This document shows, piece after piece, positions 26,056 to 35,223 of a DNA stretch of 64,000 nucleotides. Below the pieces are notes generated by a model. The model was not told the origin of the DNA, did not search any database, and saw nothing but the letters and a program-made list of their open reading frames with translations. Source of the DNA: Streptomyces sp. B21-083 (lineage in GTDB: Bacteria > Actinomycetota > Actinomycetes > Streptomycetales > Streptomycetaceae); assembly GCF_036898825.1 (NCBI RefSeq), contig NZ_JARUND010000001.1:496001-560000 (forward strand), read 5' to 3'. Within the stretch, counting starts at the first letter, position 1, and the number at the start of each line of letters is the position of its first letter. The translations under genes were made by a program, and so were the position numbers.

Positions 26056-28083
26056 ATGAGTACCGCACGCCCTCTTCGCGTTCCCGGCATCGTCTACGGA
26101 GGTGACTACAACCCCGAGCAGTGGCCCGAGGAGGTCTGGGCCGAGGACATGCGCCTCATGCACGAGGCCGGGGTCACCATGGTCAGCGTCGGCATCTTCT
26201 CCTGGGCACTGCTCGAACCGGCCGAGGGCGTCTACGACTTCGCCCGCATGGACCGCCTCCTCGCCCTCCTCCACGACAACGGCATCGCCGCCGACCTCGC
26301 CACACCCACCGCGGCCCCGCCGGCCTGGTTCTTCCGCGCCCACCCCGACGCACTCCCCGTCGACAAGGACGGACGACGACTCTCGTACGGCAGCCGCCAG
26401 ACGTTCTGCCCCTCCAGCCCCGCCTACCGCGAGGCCGCACTACGCATCGCGGGCGCGCTGGCGGAGCGTTACGCGGACCACCCGGCAGTCGCCATGTGGC
26501 ACGTCCACAACGAATACGGCTGCCACAACCCCGCCTGCTACTGCGACGAAAGCGCCGAATCCTTCCGCACCTGGCTGCGCGCCCGCTACGACGACGACCT
26601 CGACGCCCTCAACAACGCCTGGGGCACCACCTTCTGGAGCCAGTGGTACTACGACTGGGCCGAGATCATCCCACCCCGCGCGACCGCCGCGGTCCCCAAC
26701 CCCACCCACCAACTCGACTGGCGCCGCTTCTGCAGCGACGAGTTGCTGTCGCTGTGCACCGCGGAGCGCGAGGTACTGCTCCGGGCGGCGCCGAACCTCC
26801 CCGCGACGACCAACTTCATGGTCCTGCGCACCTTCGACGCCCTCGACTACTGGCGCTGGGCCCCGGAGTTGGACATCCTCTCCAACGACCACTACCTGAT
26901 GTCCGACGACCCCGAGGCGGAGCTGGACATCGCCCTCAGCGGCGATCTCATGAGATCTCTCGCGGGCGGCCCGTGGTTCCTCATGGAGCACTCGACGGGT
27001 GCCGTCAACTGGCAGCCGGTCAACCGGGCCAAGGGCCCGGGAGAGATGCGGCGCAACGCTCTCGCGCACGTGGCGCGTGGCGCCGACGGCATCGCCTTCT
27101 TCCAGTGGCGGGCCGCGAAGGCGGGCGCCGAACAGTGGCACTCGGCGATGCTTCCGCACGCCGGCACCGACAGCACCGTCTGGCAGGACGTCGTTCAACT
27201 CGGCTCCGATCTGAGGGCGTTGGCCGAGGTACGGGACTCCACCGTCACGGCGCGGGTGGCGATCGTGTGGGACTGGGACGCCCGCTGGGCCCTGGAACTC
27301 CCTGCCCAGCCCAGCGGCGAGCTGCGCTACCAGGACCTGGTGCGTGACTGGTACACGCCCCTGTGGCGGGCGGGTGTCGCCGTCGACTTCGTGCGCCCCG
27401 ACGACCCCGATCTGGACCGTTACGCCCTCGTCCTGGTCCCGTCCCTGTACCTGGTGACGGAGACAGCCGCGGCGAACCTCGCCCGGTTCGCGGAGAGCGG
27501 CGGGACTCTCGCCGTCGGCTTCCACAGCGGCATGGTCGACGAGAACGGGCATGTGTTCCTCGGTGGGTACCCCGGCGCGTTCCGTGAGCTCCTCGGCGTG
27601 CACACCGACGAGCTCTTCCCGCTGCTGCCTGGAGACAGGACGGGGCTGGCCGGTGAAGTACCTCCGGGTGCCACGGCCGACCTGTGGTCGGAGCGGATCC
27701 GACTGACCGGCGCGCTGGAGGTCGTCTCCTACGCCGACGGCCCGCTGGCCGGTCTGCCCGCCGTCACCCGCCACGAGTACGGCACAGGCACCGCCTGGTA
27801 TGTGGCCACCCACCCCGACCAGGACACACTCGCCGCCCTGCTGCACCGCATCCGAGAGGAGGCCGGTGTGGTCGCCGAACACGAGGCGCCCGCCGGAATC
27901 GAGGTCGTCCGGCGGCGCGGCACGGAGGCCGACTTCCTGTTCCTCGTCGACCACGCCGGAAAGGGAGCCGAAGTCGCCGCCGAGGGGGTGGAACTCCTCA
28001 CGGGTGTTCAGGTGACAGGTACCGTCACCGTCCCCGCTGGAGGCGTCGCCGTCGTCCGGGAGCCGCACGGCACGACGTCCTGA
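26056..28083 (+). CDS. Beta-galactosidase, GH42
   Basis: A 675-residue GH42 enzyme of normal length without a signal peptide, acting in the cytoplasm on imported beta-galactosides. It begins with the family motif YGGDYNPEQWP and has the acid/base glutamate in MWHVHNEYG (E153) and the nucleophile in FLMEHSTG (E311). Cysteines at 118, 156, 161 and 163 fit the zinc cluster of GH42 trimers. A Rossmann-like trimerisation domain and a small beta domain follow. Start ATG 26056. GH42 enzymes often act on galactan- or arabinogalactan-derived oligosaccharides rather than lactose, in keeping with the arabinanase of this locus. Confidence 0.93.
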   Translation: MSTARPLRVPGIVYGGDYNPEQWPEEVWAEDMRLMHEAGVTMVSVGIFSWALLEPAEGVYDFARMDRLLALLHDNGIAADLATPTAAPPAWFFRAHPDALPVDKDGRRLSYGSRQTFCPSSPAYREAALRIAGALAERYADHPAVAMWHVHNEYGCHNPACYCDESAESFRTWLRARYDDDLDALNNAWGTTFWSQWYYDWAEIIPPRATAAVPNPTHQLDWRRFCSDELLSLCTAEREVLLRAAPNLPATTNFMVLRTFDALDYWRWAPELDILSNDHYLMSDDPEAELDIALSGDLMRSLAGGPWFLMEHSTGAVNWQPVNRAKGPGEMRRNALAHVARGADGIAFFQWRAAKAGAEQWHSAMLPHAGTDSTVWQDVVQLGSDLRALAEVRDSTVTARVAIVWDWDARWALELPAQPSGELRYQDLVRDWYTPLWRAGVAVDFVRPDDPDLDRYALVLVPSLYLVTETAAANLARFAESGGTLAVGFHSGMVDENGHVFLGGYPGAFRELLGVHTDELFPLLPGDRTGLAGEVPPGATADLWSERIRLTGALEVVSYADGPLAGLPAVTRHEYGTGTAWYVATHPDQDTLAALLHRIREEAGVVAEHEAPAGIEVVRRRGTEADFLFLVDHAGKGAEVAAEGVELLTGVQVTGTVTVPAGGVAVVREPHGTTS

Positions 28084-28210
28084 CGCCGATGAGGTCACCG
28101 GCGCGGCCGGCCGACGGGCGGTGAGTGTCAGGGGGTGGGGGTCGGCTCAGCTTCGACGGGGCTCTCCTCTCCAGGAACAGGCCGCCGTCCCCCGGACCGC
28201 CACGGGAACC

Positions 28211-28425
28211 GTGAGCACCGACCCCGAGGCCGGGGTCGGGTTCGGCACCCCGTACCTGGCCGTGGTGACGAAGAGCCGGTCCTCGCGGAGTTCGTCGTCG
28301 ACCGCTGCGTCGCCGCCGGTTTCCACGGCGTCGTCCTGACCTCCAACGCGGCCCCGCACCACCCCATGTGGCACACCGACCGCGACTGGATGCGGCGGGT
28401 CAACGCCCGTGTCGCCGCGGGCTGA
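28211..28425 (+). pseudogene. Frameshifted gene remnant, family unknown
   Basis: Two frames with excellent Streptomyces codon bias meet near 28270. The first reads TVSTDPEAGVGFGTPYLAVV and then breaks down. The second begins there and reads EEPVLAEFVVDRCVAAGFHG, VVLTSNAAPHHPMWHTDRDW and MRRVNARVAAG to TGA at 28425. Joined, they make about 70 residues of a C-terminal domain. I do not recognise the parent family. The rest of the 435 bases between GH42 and the MFS gene shows nothing. Confidence 0.5.
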
Positions 28426-28518
28426 ACACGACTGGTCGGCAAAAGGGGCCACGCTCCGTCCAAGCGTCGTCGATCTTTGTCCATGGACGGGTCCGCCGCC
28501 GGGGGTGAGGGTGGGGAG

Positions 28519-29733
28519 ATGCCACGGATGCCGAGCGGACTGATCGCGTTGGCCCTGGGCGGTTTCGGGATCGGGCTGACCGAGTTCCTGATCGCCGGGC
28601 TGCTGCCGCAGGTCGCGTCGAGTTTCGACGTGTCCGAAGCTGTCGCCGGCCGGCTGATCTCCGGGTACGCGATCAGCGTCGCGGTCGGCGCGATCGCGCT
28701 GACCGCGGCGACGGCCCGGTTGCCCCGCAAGCAGGTGCTGGTCGGCCTGGTGGCGCTGTTCGTCATCGGCAACCTGCTCTCCGCGGTGGCGCCCACCTAC
28801 GAGGTGATGATGTTCGGGCGGATCGTCGCCGCGTTGTGCCACGGTTCGTTCTTCGGTATCGGCTCGCTGGTCGCGCGCGGTCTGGTCGCGCCGGAGAGGA
28901 AGTCCCGGGCGGTGGCGGTCATGTTCGCCGGGCTGACGGTGGCGAACGTGCTGGGCGTGCCGTTCGGCGCCCTCGTCGGTGAACGCTGGGGCTGGCGGGC
29001 GGCCTTCTGGGCGGTCACCGCGATCGGCCTGCTCGCGCTGGCGGGAATCGCCGCCCTAGTCCCCGGCGCGGCCGGAGAGACCCGGCCGTCGGGGGTGACG
29101 GGCCGCGGGGAGCCGGCGCCTCCCGGCAGCCTGCGGGCCCAGTTCCGTGCGTTCCGCTCCTGGCAGGTCTGGCTCACGCTGACGGCCACCGCGCTCGGCT
29201 ACGGCGGGATGTTCGGCGCGTTCACCTACATCGCCTACACGTTCACCGAGGTCGGCGGCTTCTCGTCGTCGGACGTCGCCTGGCTGCTGATGGTGTACGG
29301 CGTCGGACTGGTCGTCGGCAACCTGGTCGGCGGGCGGGCAGCCGACCGGGACCGCGACCGCACGCTGGTCCTGTCCCTGCTCGGACTCACCGTCGTCCTG
29401 GCCCTGTTCGGTCTGCTGGCCACCAGCGCCGCCGCGTCAGTGGTACTGGTGTTCCTGATGGGAGTCACCGGGTTCGCCAGCGTGCCCGGCATGATCACCC
29501 GCGTCACCGACCACGCCCATGGAGCGGCACTGGCCGCCGGCGCCAACGTGTCGGCGTCCAACGTCGGCAATGCCCTCGGCGCCTGGCTCGGCGGCCTGGC
29601 CATCAGCGCCGGCCTCGGCTACACGGCGCCGCTCTACGTCGGCGCCGGCCTCGTCCTGGTCTCCGTCGTCGTCATGACCGTCGCCGCGCACCTGGCCAGG
29701 TCGCCCGCGCCCCAACTGGAGCATCAAAGGTGA
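28519..29733 (+). CDS. MFS efflux transporter, DHA1/Cmx-like
   Basis: A 404-residue, 12-segment drug:proton antiporter-type MFS protein. The first helix reads GGFGIGLTEFLIAGLLP, close to AraJ/Cml chloramphenicol exporters. Motif C-like LTVANVLGVPFGALVGERWGW follows helix 4-5, and a hydrophilic central loop (GAAGETRPSGVTGRGEPAPP) links the two halves. Several starts are possible; ATG 28519 and ATG 28528 have GAGGGTGGGGAG upstream, while TTG 28477 and ATG 28483 have no ribosome site. It likely exports a drug or sugar. It is convergent with the SsuB-type ATPase gene. Confidence 0.83.
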   Translation: MPRMPSGLIALALGGFGIGLTEFLIAGLLPQVASSFDVSEAVAGRLISGYAISVAVGAIALTAATARLPRKQVLVGLVALFVIGNLLSAVAPTYEVMMFGRIVAALCHGSFFGIGSLVARGLVAPERKSRAVAVMFAGLTVANVLGVPFGALVGERWGWRAAFWAVTAIGLLALAGIAALVPGAAGETRPSGVTGRGEPAPPGSLRAQFRAFRSWQVWLTLTATALGYGGMFGAFTYIAYTFTEVGGFSSSDVAWLLMVYGVGLVVGNLVGGRAADRDRDRTLVLSLLGLTVVLALFGLLATSAAASVVLVFLMGVTGFASVPGMITRVTDHAHGAALAAGANVSASNVGNALGAWLGGLAISAGLGYTAPLYVGAGLVLVSVVVMTVAAHLARSPAPQLEHQR

Positions 29734-29777
29734 CGGACGGCGGTCGGCCGCGAGAACAGGTCCACGGCAACTGCCGG

Positions 29778-30611
29778 TCAGCGGACGGTTTTGGGCAGCG
29801 CGGGCTCAGATATCCGGTCGGCGGCCTGGGTGACCGGGTCGCCGTTCGGGTGCTTCGCCAGCTGGATCTGTCCGTAGACATGGGCGCGCAGTTCGGCGAA
29901 GCGGGGGCTGGAGCGGGTGTGCAACTGGTCGCGTTCGTCGGGGAGATCGATGGTGACGTCCTCCTGGACGACGGTCGGTGACGCGGACAGGATGACGGTG
30001 CGCTGCCCGAGGTAGACGGCTTCGTCGATGTCGTGGGTGACGAACAGGACCGTGACGCCGAGTTCCCGCCACAAGTGCCGGATGAGGTCCTCGAGTTCGG
30101 CGCGGGTCTGGGCGTCGACGGCCGCGAAGGGCTCGTCCATGAGCAGGACCTTCGGTTCGAAGGCGACGGCGCGGGCGATGGCGACGCGCTGCTGCATACC
30201 GCCCGACAGCTGCCAGGGGTAGGCCTGGTGGGCGTCGGCCAGGCCGACCACCTCCAGCGCGTGGTCCACCAGTTCCCGGGTCCGCGCCTTGCCGAGCTTC
30301 TTGCGGCGCAGGGGCAGAGCGACGTTGTCGCGGACGTTCATCCAGGCGAACAGGGAGCGGCCGTACTCCTGGAAGACGACCGCCATCCCGGGCGGGGGCC
30401 CCACGACCGGGCGTCCGTCCAGGAGTACTTCGCCGTCGGTGGGGTCGAGCAGCCCCGCCATGCACTTCAGCAGCGTGGTCTTGCCGCATCCCGAGGGGCC
30501 GACCAGGCAGACGAGTTCACCGGCATCGATATGGAACGTCAGGTTCCGCACGGCTTCGACGTTGCGGTTCCGTCCGGTGTAGATCTTCCGCAGGTTGCGT
30601 ACGTCGAGCAT
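29778..30611 (-). CDS. ABC ATPase, nitrate/sulfonate/taurine (SsuB/TauB) type
   Basis: A 277-residue ATPase with Walker A (GPSGCGKTT), signature (LSGGMQQR), Walker B (VLLMDEPFAAVD) and switch histidine (FVTHDIDEA), with the family's N-terminal GELVCLVGPSG context. It is the last gene of a four-gene minus-strand importer (binding protein, two permeases, ATPase), starting 13 bases after the upstream permease stop. It would energise uptake of a small anionic or aromatic compound. Confidence 0.9.
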   Translation of the reverse strand: MLDVRNLRKIYTGRNRNVEAVRNLTFHIDAGELVCLVGPSGCGKTTLLKCMAGLLDPTDGEVLLDGRPVVGPPPGMAVVFQEYGRSLFAWMNVRDNVALPLRRKKLGKARTRELVDHALEVVGLADAHQAYPWQLSGGMQQRVAIARAVAFEPKVLLMDEPFAAVDAQTRAELEDLIRHLWRELGVTVLFVTHDIDEAVYLGQRTVILSASPTVVQEDVTIDLPDERDQLHTRSSPRFAELRAHVYGQIQLAKHPNGDPVTQAADRISEPALPKTVR

Positions 30612-30624
30612 CGACGGCTCCGTT

Positions 30625-31407
30625 TCAGGGGTTGCGCCGGGCGCGGCGCAGGCCGTGGTACCAGGCCAGGACCCGGTTCTCGGCGATCCGGAAGAGCAGG
30701 GACAGAAGGAAGCCGAGGATGCCGAGCAGCAGGACGCCGCTCCACATCTCAGGGATGGCGAACGAGCGTTGGAACTGCACGATCGTGAAGCCGAGGCCGT
30801 TGCTGGCGGCGAACATCTCGCTGATGACCATGAGGATGATCCCGATCGACAGCGCCTGGCGCATGCCCGTCACGATCTGCGGGCTCGCCGCGCGGAGCAC
30901 CAGATGCCGCAGACGGGCGGCGCCGGTGATGCCGTAGGACCGGCAGGTGTCGCTGAGCACGTCGTCCACGGCGCGAACGCCTTCGACGGTGTTGAGCAGG
31001 ATCGGCCACACGCAGCCGCTGACGATGACGATCACCTTCATGGTGTCGCCGATGCCCGCGAACAGCATGATCACCGGCACGAGTACGGGCGGCGGGATGG
31101 CCCGGAAGAGTTCGAGGACCGGTTCCAGGACGTCCCGTACGGCCCGTCGCATACCGACCAGCAGGCCGAGCCCCACTCCGGCCGCCACGGCTATGAGGTA
31201 GCCGGCCGTGAGGCGCAGCAGACTCGGGACGACGTCGGACAGCAGCCGCTCCCCTGTCCAGACCTTCCCGAAGGCTTCCAGGATGGTGGACAGCGGCGGC
31301 ACGTAGAAGTCGGTGCTGTCGGCGGTGGCGTACCACCACACGGCGAAGAGGACGGCGGGCAGCCCCAGCAGAAGCAGGACGCGCCGCAGGACGGTGAGGA
31401 CGCTCAT
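30625..31407 (-). CDS. ABC permease, SsuC/TauC type (second)
   Basis: A 260-residue permease with about six membrane segments and the coupling loop LRHLVLRAASPQIVTGMRQA. ATG 31407 overlaps the preceding permease stop and has GGAGG seven bases upstream; the longer frame is arginine-rich and spurious. Having two different SsuC-type permeases is less usual than the homodimer of SsuABC and suggests a heterodimeric channel. Confidence 0.87.
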   Translation of the reverse strand: MSVLTVLRRVLLLLGLPAVLFAVWWYATADSTDFYVPPLSTILEAFGKVWTGERLLSDVVPSLLRLTAGYLIAVAAGVGLGLLVGMRRAVRDVLEPVLELFRAIPPPVLVPVIMLFAGIGDTMKVIVIVSGCVWPILLNTVEGVRAVDDVLSDTCRSYGITGAARLRHLVLRAASPQIVTGMRQALSIGIILMVISEMFAASNGLGFTIVQFQRSFAIPEMWSGVLLLGILGFLLSLLFRIAENRVLAWYHGLRRARRNP

Positions 31408-32243
31408 CCGGCCGCCTCCGTGCGTACGGACTGGTGCCAGTGCAGCGCCCGTCGTTCGACCGCTCGCGCCACCAGGTTGACGGCGACACCGAGCAGCCCC
31501 GTGACCAGAACCAGGGCGTAGACCTGCGGCACGGCGCCGGACGACTGGGCGACGGCGATCTCGCGGCCGAGGCCGGGTGCGCCGATGACGAGTTCGGCGG
31601 TGACGGCGAGGATGAGCGCCACGGTGGCGGCCAGCCGTACGCCTGTCATCACGTACGGGAGGGCGGTGGGCCACATGACGTGGCGCAGCCGTCCCCAGGT
31701 GCCGAGCTGATAGCTGCGGGCGGTGTCGTCGGCGACCGGGTCGACGTCCTGGATGCCGGCCAGGACCTGGACGATCACCTGCCAGAAGGCGGCGTACACG
31801 ACGAGCAGCAGCTTGGACCTGAGGTCGGCGCCGTAGAGCAGGACTGCGACGGGGATCAGGGCGACGGACGGGATGGGGCGCAGGAACTCGATGGTGGACG
31901 CGGTGACCGCGCGCAGTGCGGGTACGGAGCCGATGGCGAGTCCGGCCGCCACGCCCGCCACGACGGAGATGGCCAGGCCCAGGCCCCAGCCGGTGAGGGT
32001 GTCACCGAGCGCGGTCCAGAACGTCTGTTCGGCGAGCAGGTGCCACAGTGCGCGGACGGTCACCGAGGCCGGTGGCAGATAGTCGGCGGACACCAGGCCG
32101 GTGTGCGGCAGTACCTCGATCACCGCGACGAGCCCGGCGAGTCCGGCAAGGCCGCGCAGCGGGGCGACGGCCCGCTCCGGCAGCCGCCGCGCGGAGGTCC
32201 CGGCAGGGCCCGCCGCGTCGGCGGTGGCGGCGACGCGGGTCAT
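31404..32243 (-). CDS. ABC permease, SsuC/TauC type (first)
   Basis: A 279-residue permease. After an alanine/arginine-rich N-terminus come about six membrane segments and the coupling loop GRLRHVMWPTALPYVMTGVR. Its ATG overlaps the stop of the binding-protein gene and its stop overlaps the next permease start, so the operon is translationally coupled throughout. Confidence 0.87.
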   Translation of the reverse strand: MTRVAATADAAGPAGTSARRLPERAVAPLRGLAGLAGLVAVIEVLPHTGLVSADYLPPASVTVRALWHLLAEQTFWTALGDTLTGWGLGLAISVVAGVAAGLAIGSVPALRAVTASTIEFLRPIPSVALIPVAVLLYGADLRSKLLLVVYAAFWQVIVQVLAGIQDVDPVADDTARSYQLGTWGRLRHVMWPTALPYVMTGVRLAATVALILAVTAELVIGAPGLGREIAVAQSSGAVPQVYALVLVTGLLGVAVNLVARAVERRALHWHQSVRTEAAG

Positions 32244-33217
32244 GAGAACAGGGCGTTCAGGTCAGGCTTCTTGCCGTCGAAGAGGCCGTCCGTCTCCCCG
32301 AGTGAGGCCAGCTTCCGCAGCGAGGCCATGTCGATCTCCGTCGGCCAGTCGGGCAGCGTGAGCTTGTTCAGGACATCGCCGCCGATCTTCGTGTACGTGG
32401 TGAGGATCTGGCGTGCCTCGTCCGGGTGGTCGGTGGCGTACTGGAGCGACTCGCTCATGGCCGCGGCGAACTTCTTGACCAGGTCGGGCTTCTCCTTCGC
32501 GATCCGGGTCGAGGTGAAGTACGTCGCCACGGTGAGCTTGGGGTCCGTCTCGGCGAACGGCGAGGCCACTACACGGGCACCCTGCGCCTTGGCGATCGTC
32601 ATCGCGGGATCGCCCATCCAGGCGGCGTCCACCCGCCCACCGTCCAGCGCGGCCGGCATTTGATCGAATGGCAGTTCGACGAACGTGACCTTCGACGGGT
32701 CCCCGCCGGCCAGCCGCACCGACTCGCGCACCGTGGTGGACCCGATGTTCTGCAGGGTGTTGACGGCCACGGTGTGCCCGGCGAGGTCCTTGGCCGACTT
32801 GATCGAGCTGTCCTTCTTGACGGCGACACCGGTGACGTCCGCCCCGACCTTGCCGTTGGAGGCCGCGCCGTTGGCCACGGACTTGATGGGTACGCCCTTG
32901 ACCTGGGCGATCATCAGCGACGTGGTGTTGCTGAACCCGAACTGGAACTGATCACTCACCACGCCGGGGATGATCGCCGCACCGCCCTGGGCGGGCACCA
33001 TCTCCAGTTCGATGCCCCGGCTGCCGAAGAACCCCTTCTTCTGGCCCAGGTAGAGCGGGGCCACGTCGATGATGGGGATGATGCCGACCTTGACCTTCGT
33101 GGTCCCGGCGCCGTCCGAGGACGACGAACCACTTCCTGCCGGGTCCGAGGACCCGCATCCGGCCGCGCCGACGACCGTGATCACTACTGCCGCAAGCCCG
33201 AGAACACGCCTCTGCAT
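32240..33217 (-). CDS. NMT1/SsuA-type substrate-binding lipoprotein
   Basis: A 325-residue lipoprotein (lipobox GAAGC after MQRRVLGLAAVVITVV) of the NMT1/THI5-like or SsuA group, with VGIIPIIDVAPLYLGQKKGF near the start, DQFQFGFSNTTSLMIAQ, and RVDAAWMGDPAMTIAKAQG. Such proteins bind sulfonates, nitrate, pyrimidine precursors or aromatic acids. First gene of the four-gene importer, divergent from a PaaX-family regulator. The PaaX pairing hints at an aromatic acid ligand, but this is only inference. Confidence 0.87.
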   Translation of the reverse strand: MQRRVLGLAAVVITVVGAAGCGSSDPAGSGSSSSDGAGTTKVKVGIIPIIDVAPLYLGQKKGFFGSRGIELEMVPAQGGAAIIPGVVSDQFQFGFSNTTSLMIAQVKGVPIKSVANGAASNGKVGADVTGVAVKKDSSIKSAKDLAGHTVAVNTLQNIGSTTVRESVRLAGGDPSKVTFVELPFDQMPAALDGGRVDAAWMGDPAMTIAKAQGARVVASPFAETDPKLTVATYFTSTRIAKEKPDLVKKFAAAMSESLQYATDHPDEARQILTTYTKIGGDVLNKLTLPDWPTEIDMASLRKLASLGETDGLFDGKKPDLNALFS

Positions 33218-33315
33218 GGGCCTCTCCTGACGAAGTCAACGGTGAACGGGGAGGGGACGCCCCGAAGTGACGGAAGGAGTCGCGCGGACCTGCGACCCAA
33301 ATGTTGTGCACTTTC

Positions 33316-33344
33316 TTGACGGCCGCAATGTACACACCTATGTT
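33316..33344 (+). promoter_or_regulatory. Probable promoter of the PaaX-family gene
   Basis: TTGACG (33316-33321), 17 bases, TATGTT (33339-33344) is a good vegetative promoter, about 85 bases before the chosen start. GTGCAC upstream and GTACAC within the spacer could belong to an operator for the divergent importer. Confidence 0.6.
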
Positions 33345-33435
33345 CGCGCTGTCAGCACCCAGGACAAGAGAGGCCCCGACAACTTCGACGGGCGCGGCTT
33401 CGCCAACGAGGCTCAGCCGAAAGGGAGTTCTGTCT

Positions 33436-34398
33436 GTGCAGCCCCGCATGAGAATCCGCGGCCCCGTCGGCCCGAACATGTCCGTGACCTCGACCGTCCC
33501 CCCTGATGCCGGGGATCCGCCGGGCGGCCGTACCCTTTCCGACGTGCACGACGAGATCACCCAGGCCGCCGAGGGAACCCCCGCCGGACCGCAGCCGCGC
33601 CCCCAGTCGCTCATGTTCGCCCTGTTCGGCAGCTACGTTCTGGAGGAGGGGCTCGGACATGTGTACTCGGGCAGCATCATCGACGTGCTCGCCCGCGCCG
33701 GAGTCGGGGAACACGCCGTCAGGTCCACCCTCACCCGCATGGTCAACCGGGGCCTGCTGCAGCGTCAGCGCCATGGGCGCAGGATGTACTTCGGCCTGAC
33801 CGCGCAGACGGCCGAGATCCTCATGGACGGCAAACGGCGCCTCTGGCAGACCGGCGCCGTCAACGACGACTGGGACGGCACCTGGACACTGCTCGGCTTC
33901 TCGCTCCCCGAATCCTGGCAGCGTCAGCGGCACGATCTGCGCTCCCGGCTCACCTGGTCGGGCTTCGGCGCCCTGTACAGCGGGCTGTGGATCGCGCCCG
34001 GTGACATCGACGCCTCCGCGCTCGTCTCCGAACTCGGCCTGGCCGCCCACGTCAAGATCTTCCATGCCAGGGCCGACGACGCCACCGACATCGGCCTGAT
34101 GATCCGTGACACCTGGGACCTGGCCGGCGTGGGTGCCCGGTACGCCGACTTCGAGCAGCGCTGGTCCGGCTGGCCCGGCACCGGCGCCGACGACCCGCTC
34201 GGTGTCCGGCTGCGCGTGATCAGCGAATGGCTGGACACCATCCGCACGGACCCGAGACTGCCCGCCGGACACCTGCCTGCCGACTGGCCGGCCCGCGCGG
34301 CCCAGGAGACCTTCCACCGCATCGCGCGACAGACGGAGGCCCCCGCCCGCCGGATGGCCGGCGAACTCCTGGAGACCACACCGGTACAGGTGCCCTGA
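33436..34398 (+). CDS. PaaX-family transcriptional regulator
   Basis: A roughly 320-residue regulator. The N-terminal winged helix (SLMFALFGSYVLEEG then VRSTLTRMVNRGLLQRQRHG) and the C-terminal PaaX_C region (LRVISEWLDTIRTDPRLPAG, LPADWPARAAQETFHRI) match the phenylacetate-repressor family. GTG 33436 has AGGGAG nine bases upstream; ATG 33448 and ATG 33478 are alternatives. PaaX proteins typically bind an aryl-CoA or aromatic ligand and repress neighbouring genes, here probably the divergent SsuABC-type importer. No phenylacetate catabolic genes are in the window, which is notable. Confidence 0.85.
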   Translation: MQPRMRIRGPVGPNMSVTSTVPPDAGDPPGGRTLSDVHDEITQAAEGTPAGPQPRPQSLMFALFGSYVLEEGLGHVYSGSIIDVLARAGVGEHAVRSTLTRMVNRGLLQRQRHGRRMYFGLTAQTAEILMDGKRRLWQTGAVNDDWDGTWTLLGFSLPESWQRQRHDLRSRLTWSGFGALYSGLWIAPGDIDASALVSELGLAAHVKIFHARADDATDIGLMIRDTWDLAGVGARYADFEQRWSGWPGTGADDPLGVRLRVISEWLDTIRTDPRLPAGHLPADWPARAAQETFHRIARQTEAPARRMAGELLETTPVQVP

Positions 34399-34504
34399 GC
34401 GCCGGCCCTGCGCAAAGATTCCGTGTCGGTAAAACCCTCCCATCACCACGCGTATGAAGTAGTACTGATCCATTCGGTCGGAATCGAGATCAGGGAGTCA
34501 CCAA

Positions 34505-35206
34505 ATGCCCTTAAGACAGGTCAAGTTGGCAGTACTCCTCTGCACAGCGACGCTGGTTGCCGGATGCGGGGGCGGCGGTGACGACGGTTCCGACGCGAAG
34601 GCGTCCCCGTCGCAGTCCCCGTCCGTTTCCGCGTCCGCGCAGGGGTCGGAGGCTGCCGCCGACCCGCTCGACGCGGCCGGGTTGAAGTCCGCGGCGCTGT
34701 CCGGCACCGAGGTGGACGGCTTCCAGATCACCGACTTCCCCGCCAAGCCCGCCGGCGGCGGCACCGCCCGTCCCGCGGCCTGCCAGGCGCTGGAGAACAT
34801 GCGTACCGCGTCCCCCGAACCGGCTCCGAAGCAGTTCCTCGGCCTCCTCGCCTACGCCACCGCCGGCTCGTCGGCCGGCTCCGCCACCACCATCGGTCTG
34901 ATGGCCTACGACCAGCCGGACGCCGAAGGCGTCCTCGACGGCCTGCGCACCGCCCTGAAGGACTGCACCGCCTACGCGGGCGGCGTACCTGCCCCGACCA
35001 CCGTCAAGTCGGCCACCGCACCCGACGCGGGCGACGACGCCGTCGCCTTCGACCTGCGGACCCAGGGCGACTCCTCGGACGCCTTCGTGGTCGTGCGCAG
35101 CGGCGCCACAGTCGTCATGTTCTACGCGGTGAGCGGCACCGGTTCGCCCGCCGAGGTACCGGCCGAACTGGTCTCCGCGCAGCTCGGGAAGCTGAAGCAG
35201 GCCTAG
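34505..35206 (+). CDS. Secreted lipoprotein of unknown function
   Basis: A 233-residue lipoprotein: signal peptide, lipobox LVAGC, an acidic Ser/Ala linker to about residue 60, then a compact domain with two cysteines (ARPAACQALENM, LKDCTAY) that could form a disulfide, as in mycobacterial LppR/PknH-sensor-like lipoproteins. That comparison is loose. ATG 34505 is the only start before the signal peptide. It is followed closely by the convergent DUF6745 gene. Confidence 0.7.
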   Translation: MPLRQVKLAVLLCTATLVAGCGGGGDDGSDAKASPSQSPSVSASAQGSEAAADPLDAAGLKSAALSGTEVDGFQITDFPAKPAGGGTARPAACQALENMRTASPEPAPKQFLGLLAYATAGSSAGSATTIGLMAYDQPDAEGVLDGLRTALKDCTAYAGGVPAPTTVKSATAPDAGDDAVAFDLRTQGDSSDAFVVVRSGATVVMFYAVSGTGSPAEVPAELVSAQLGKLKQA

Positions 35207-35223
35207 AGTTCGACCCGACGGGG

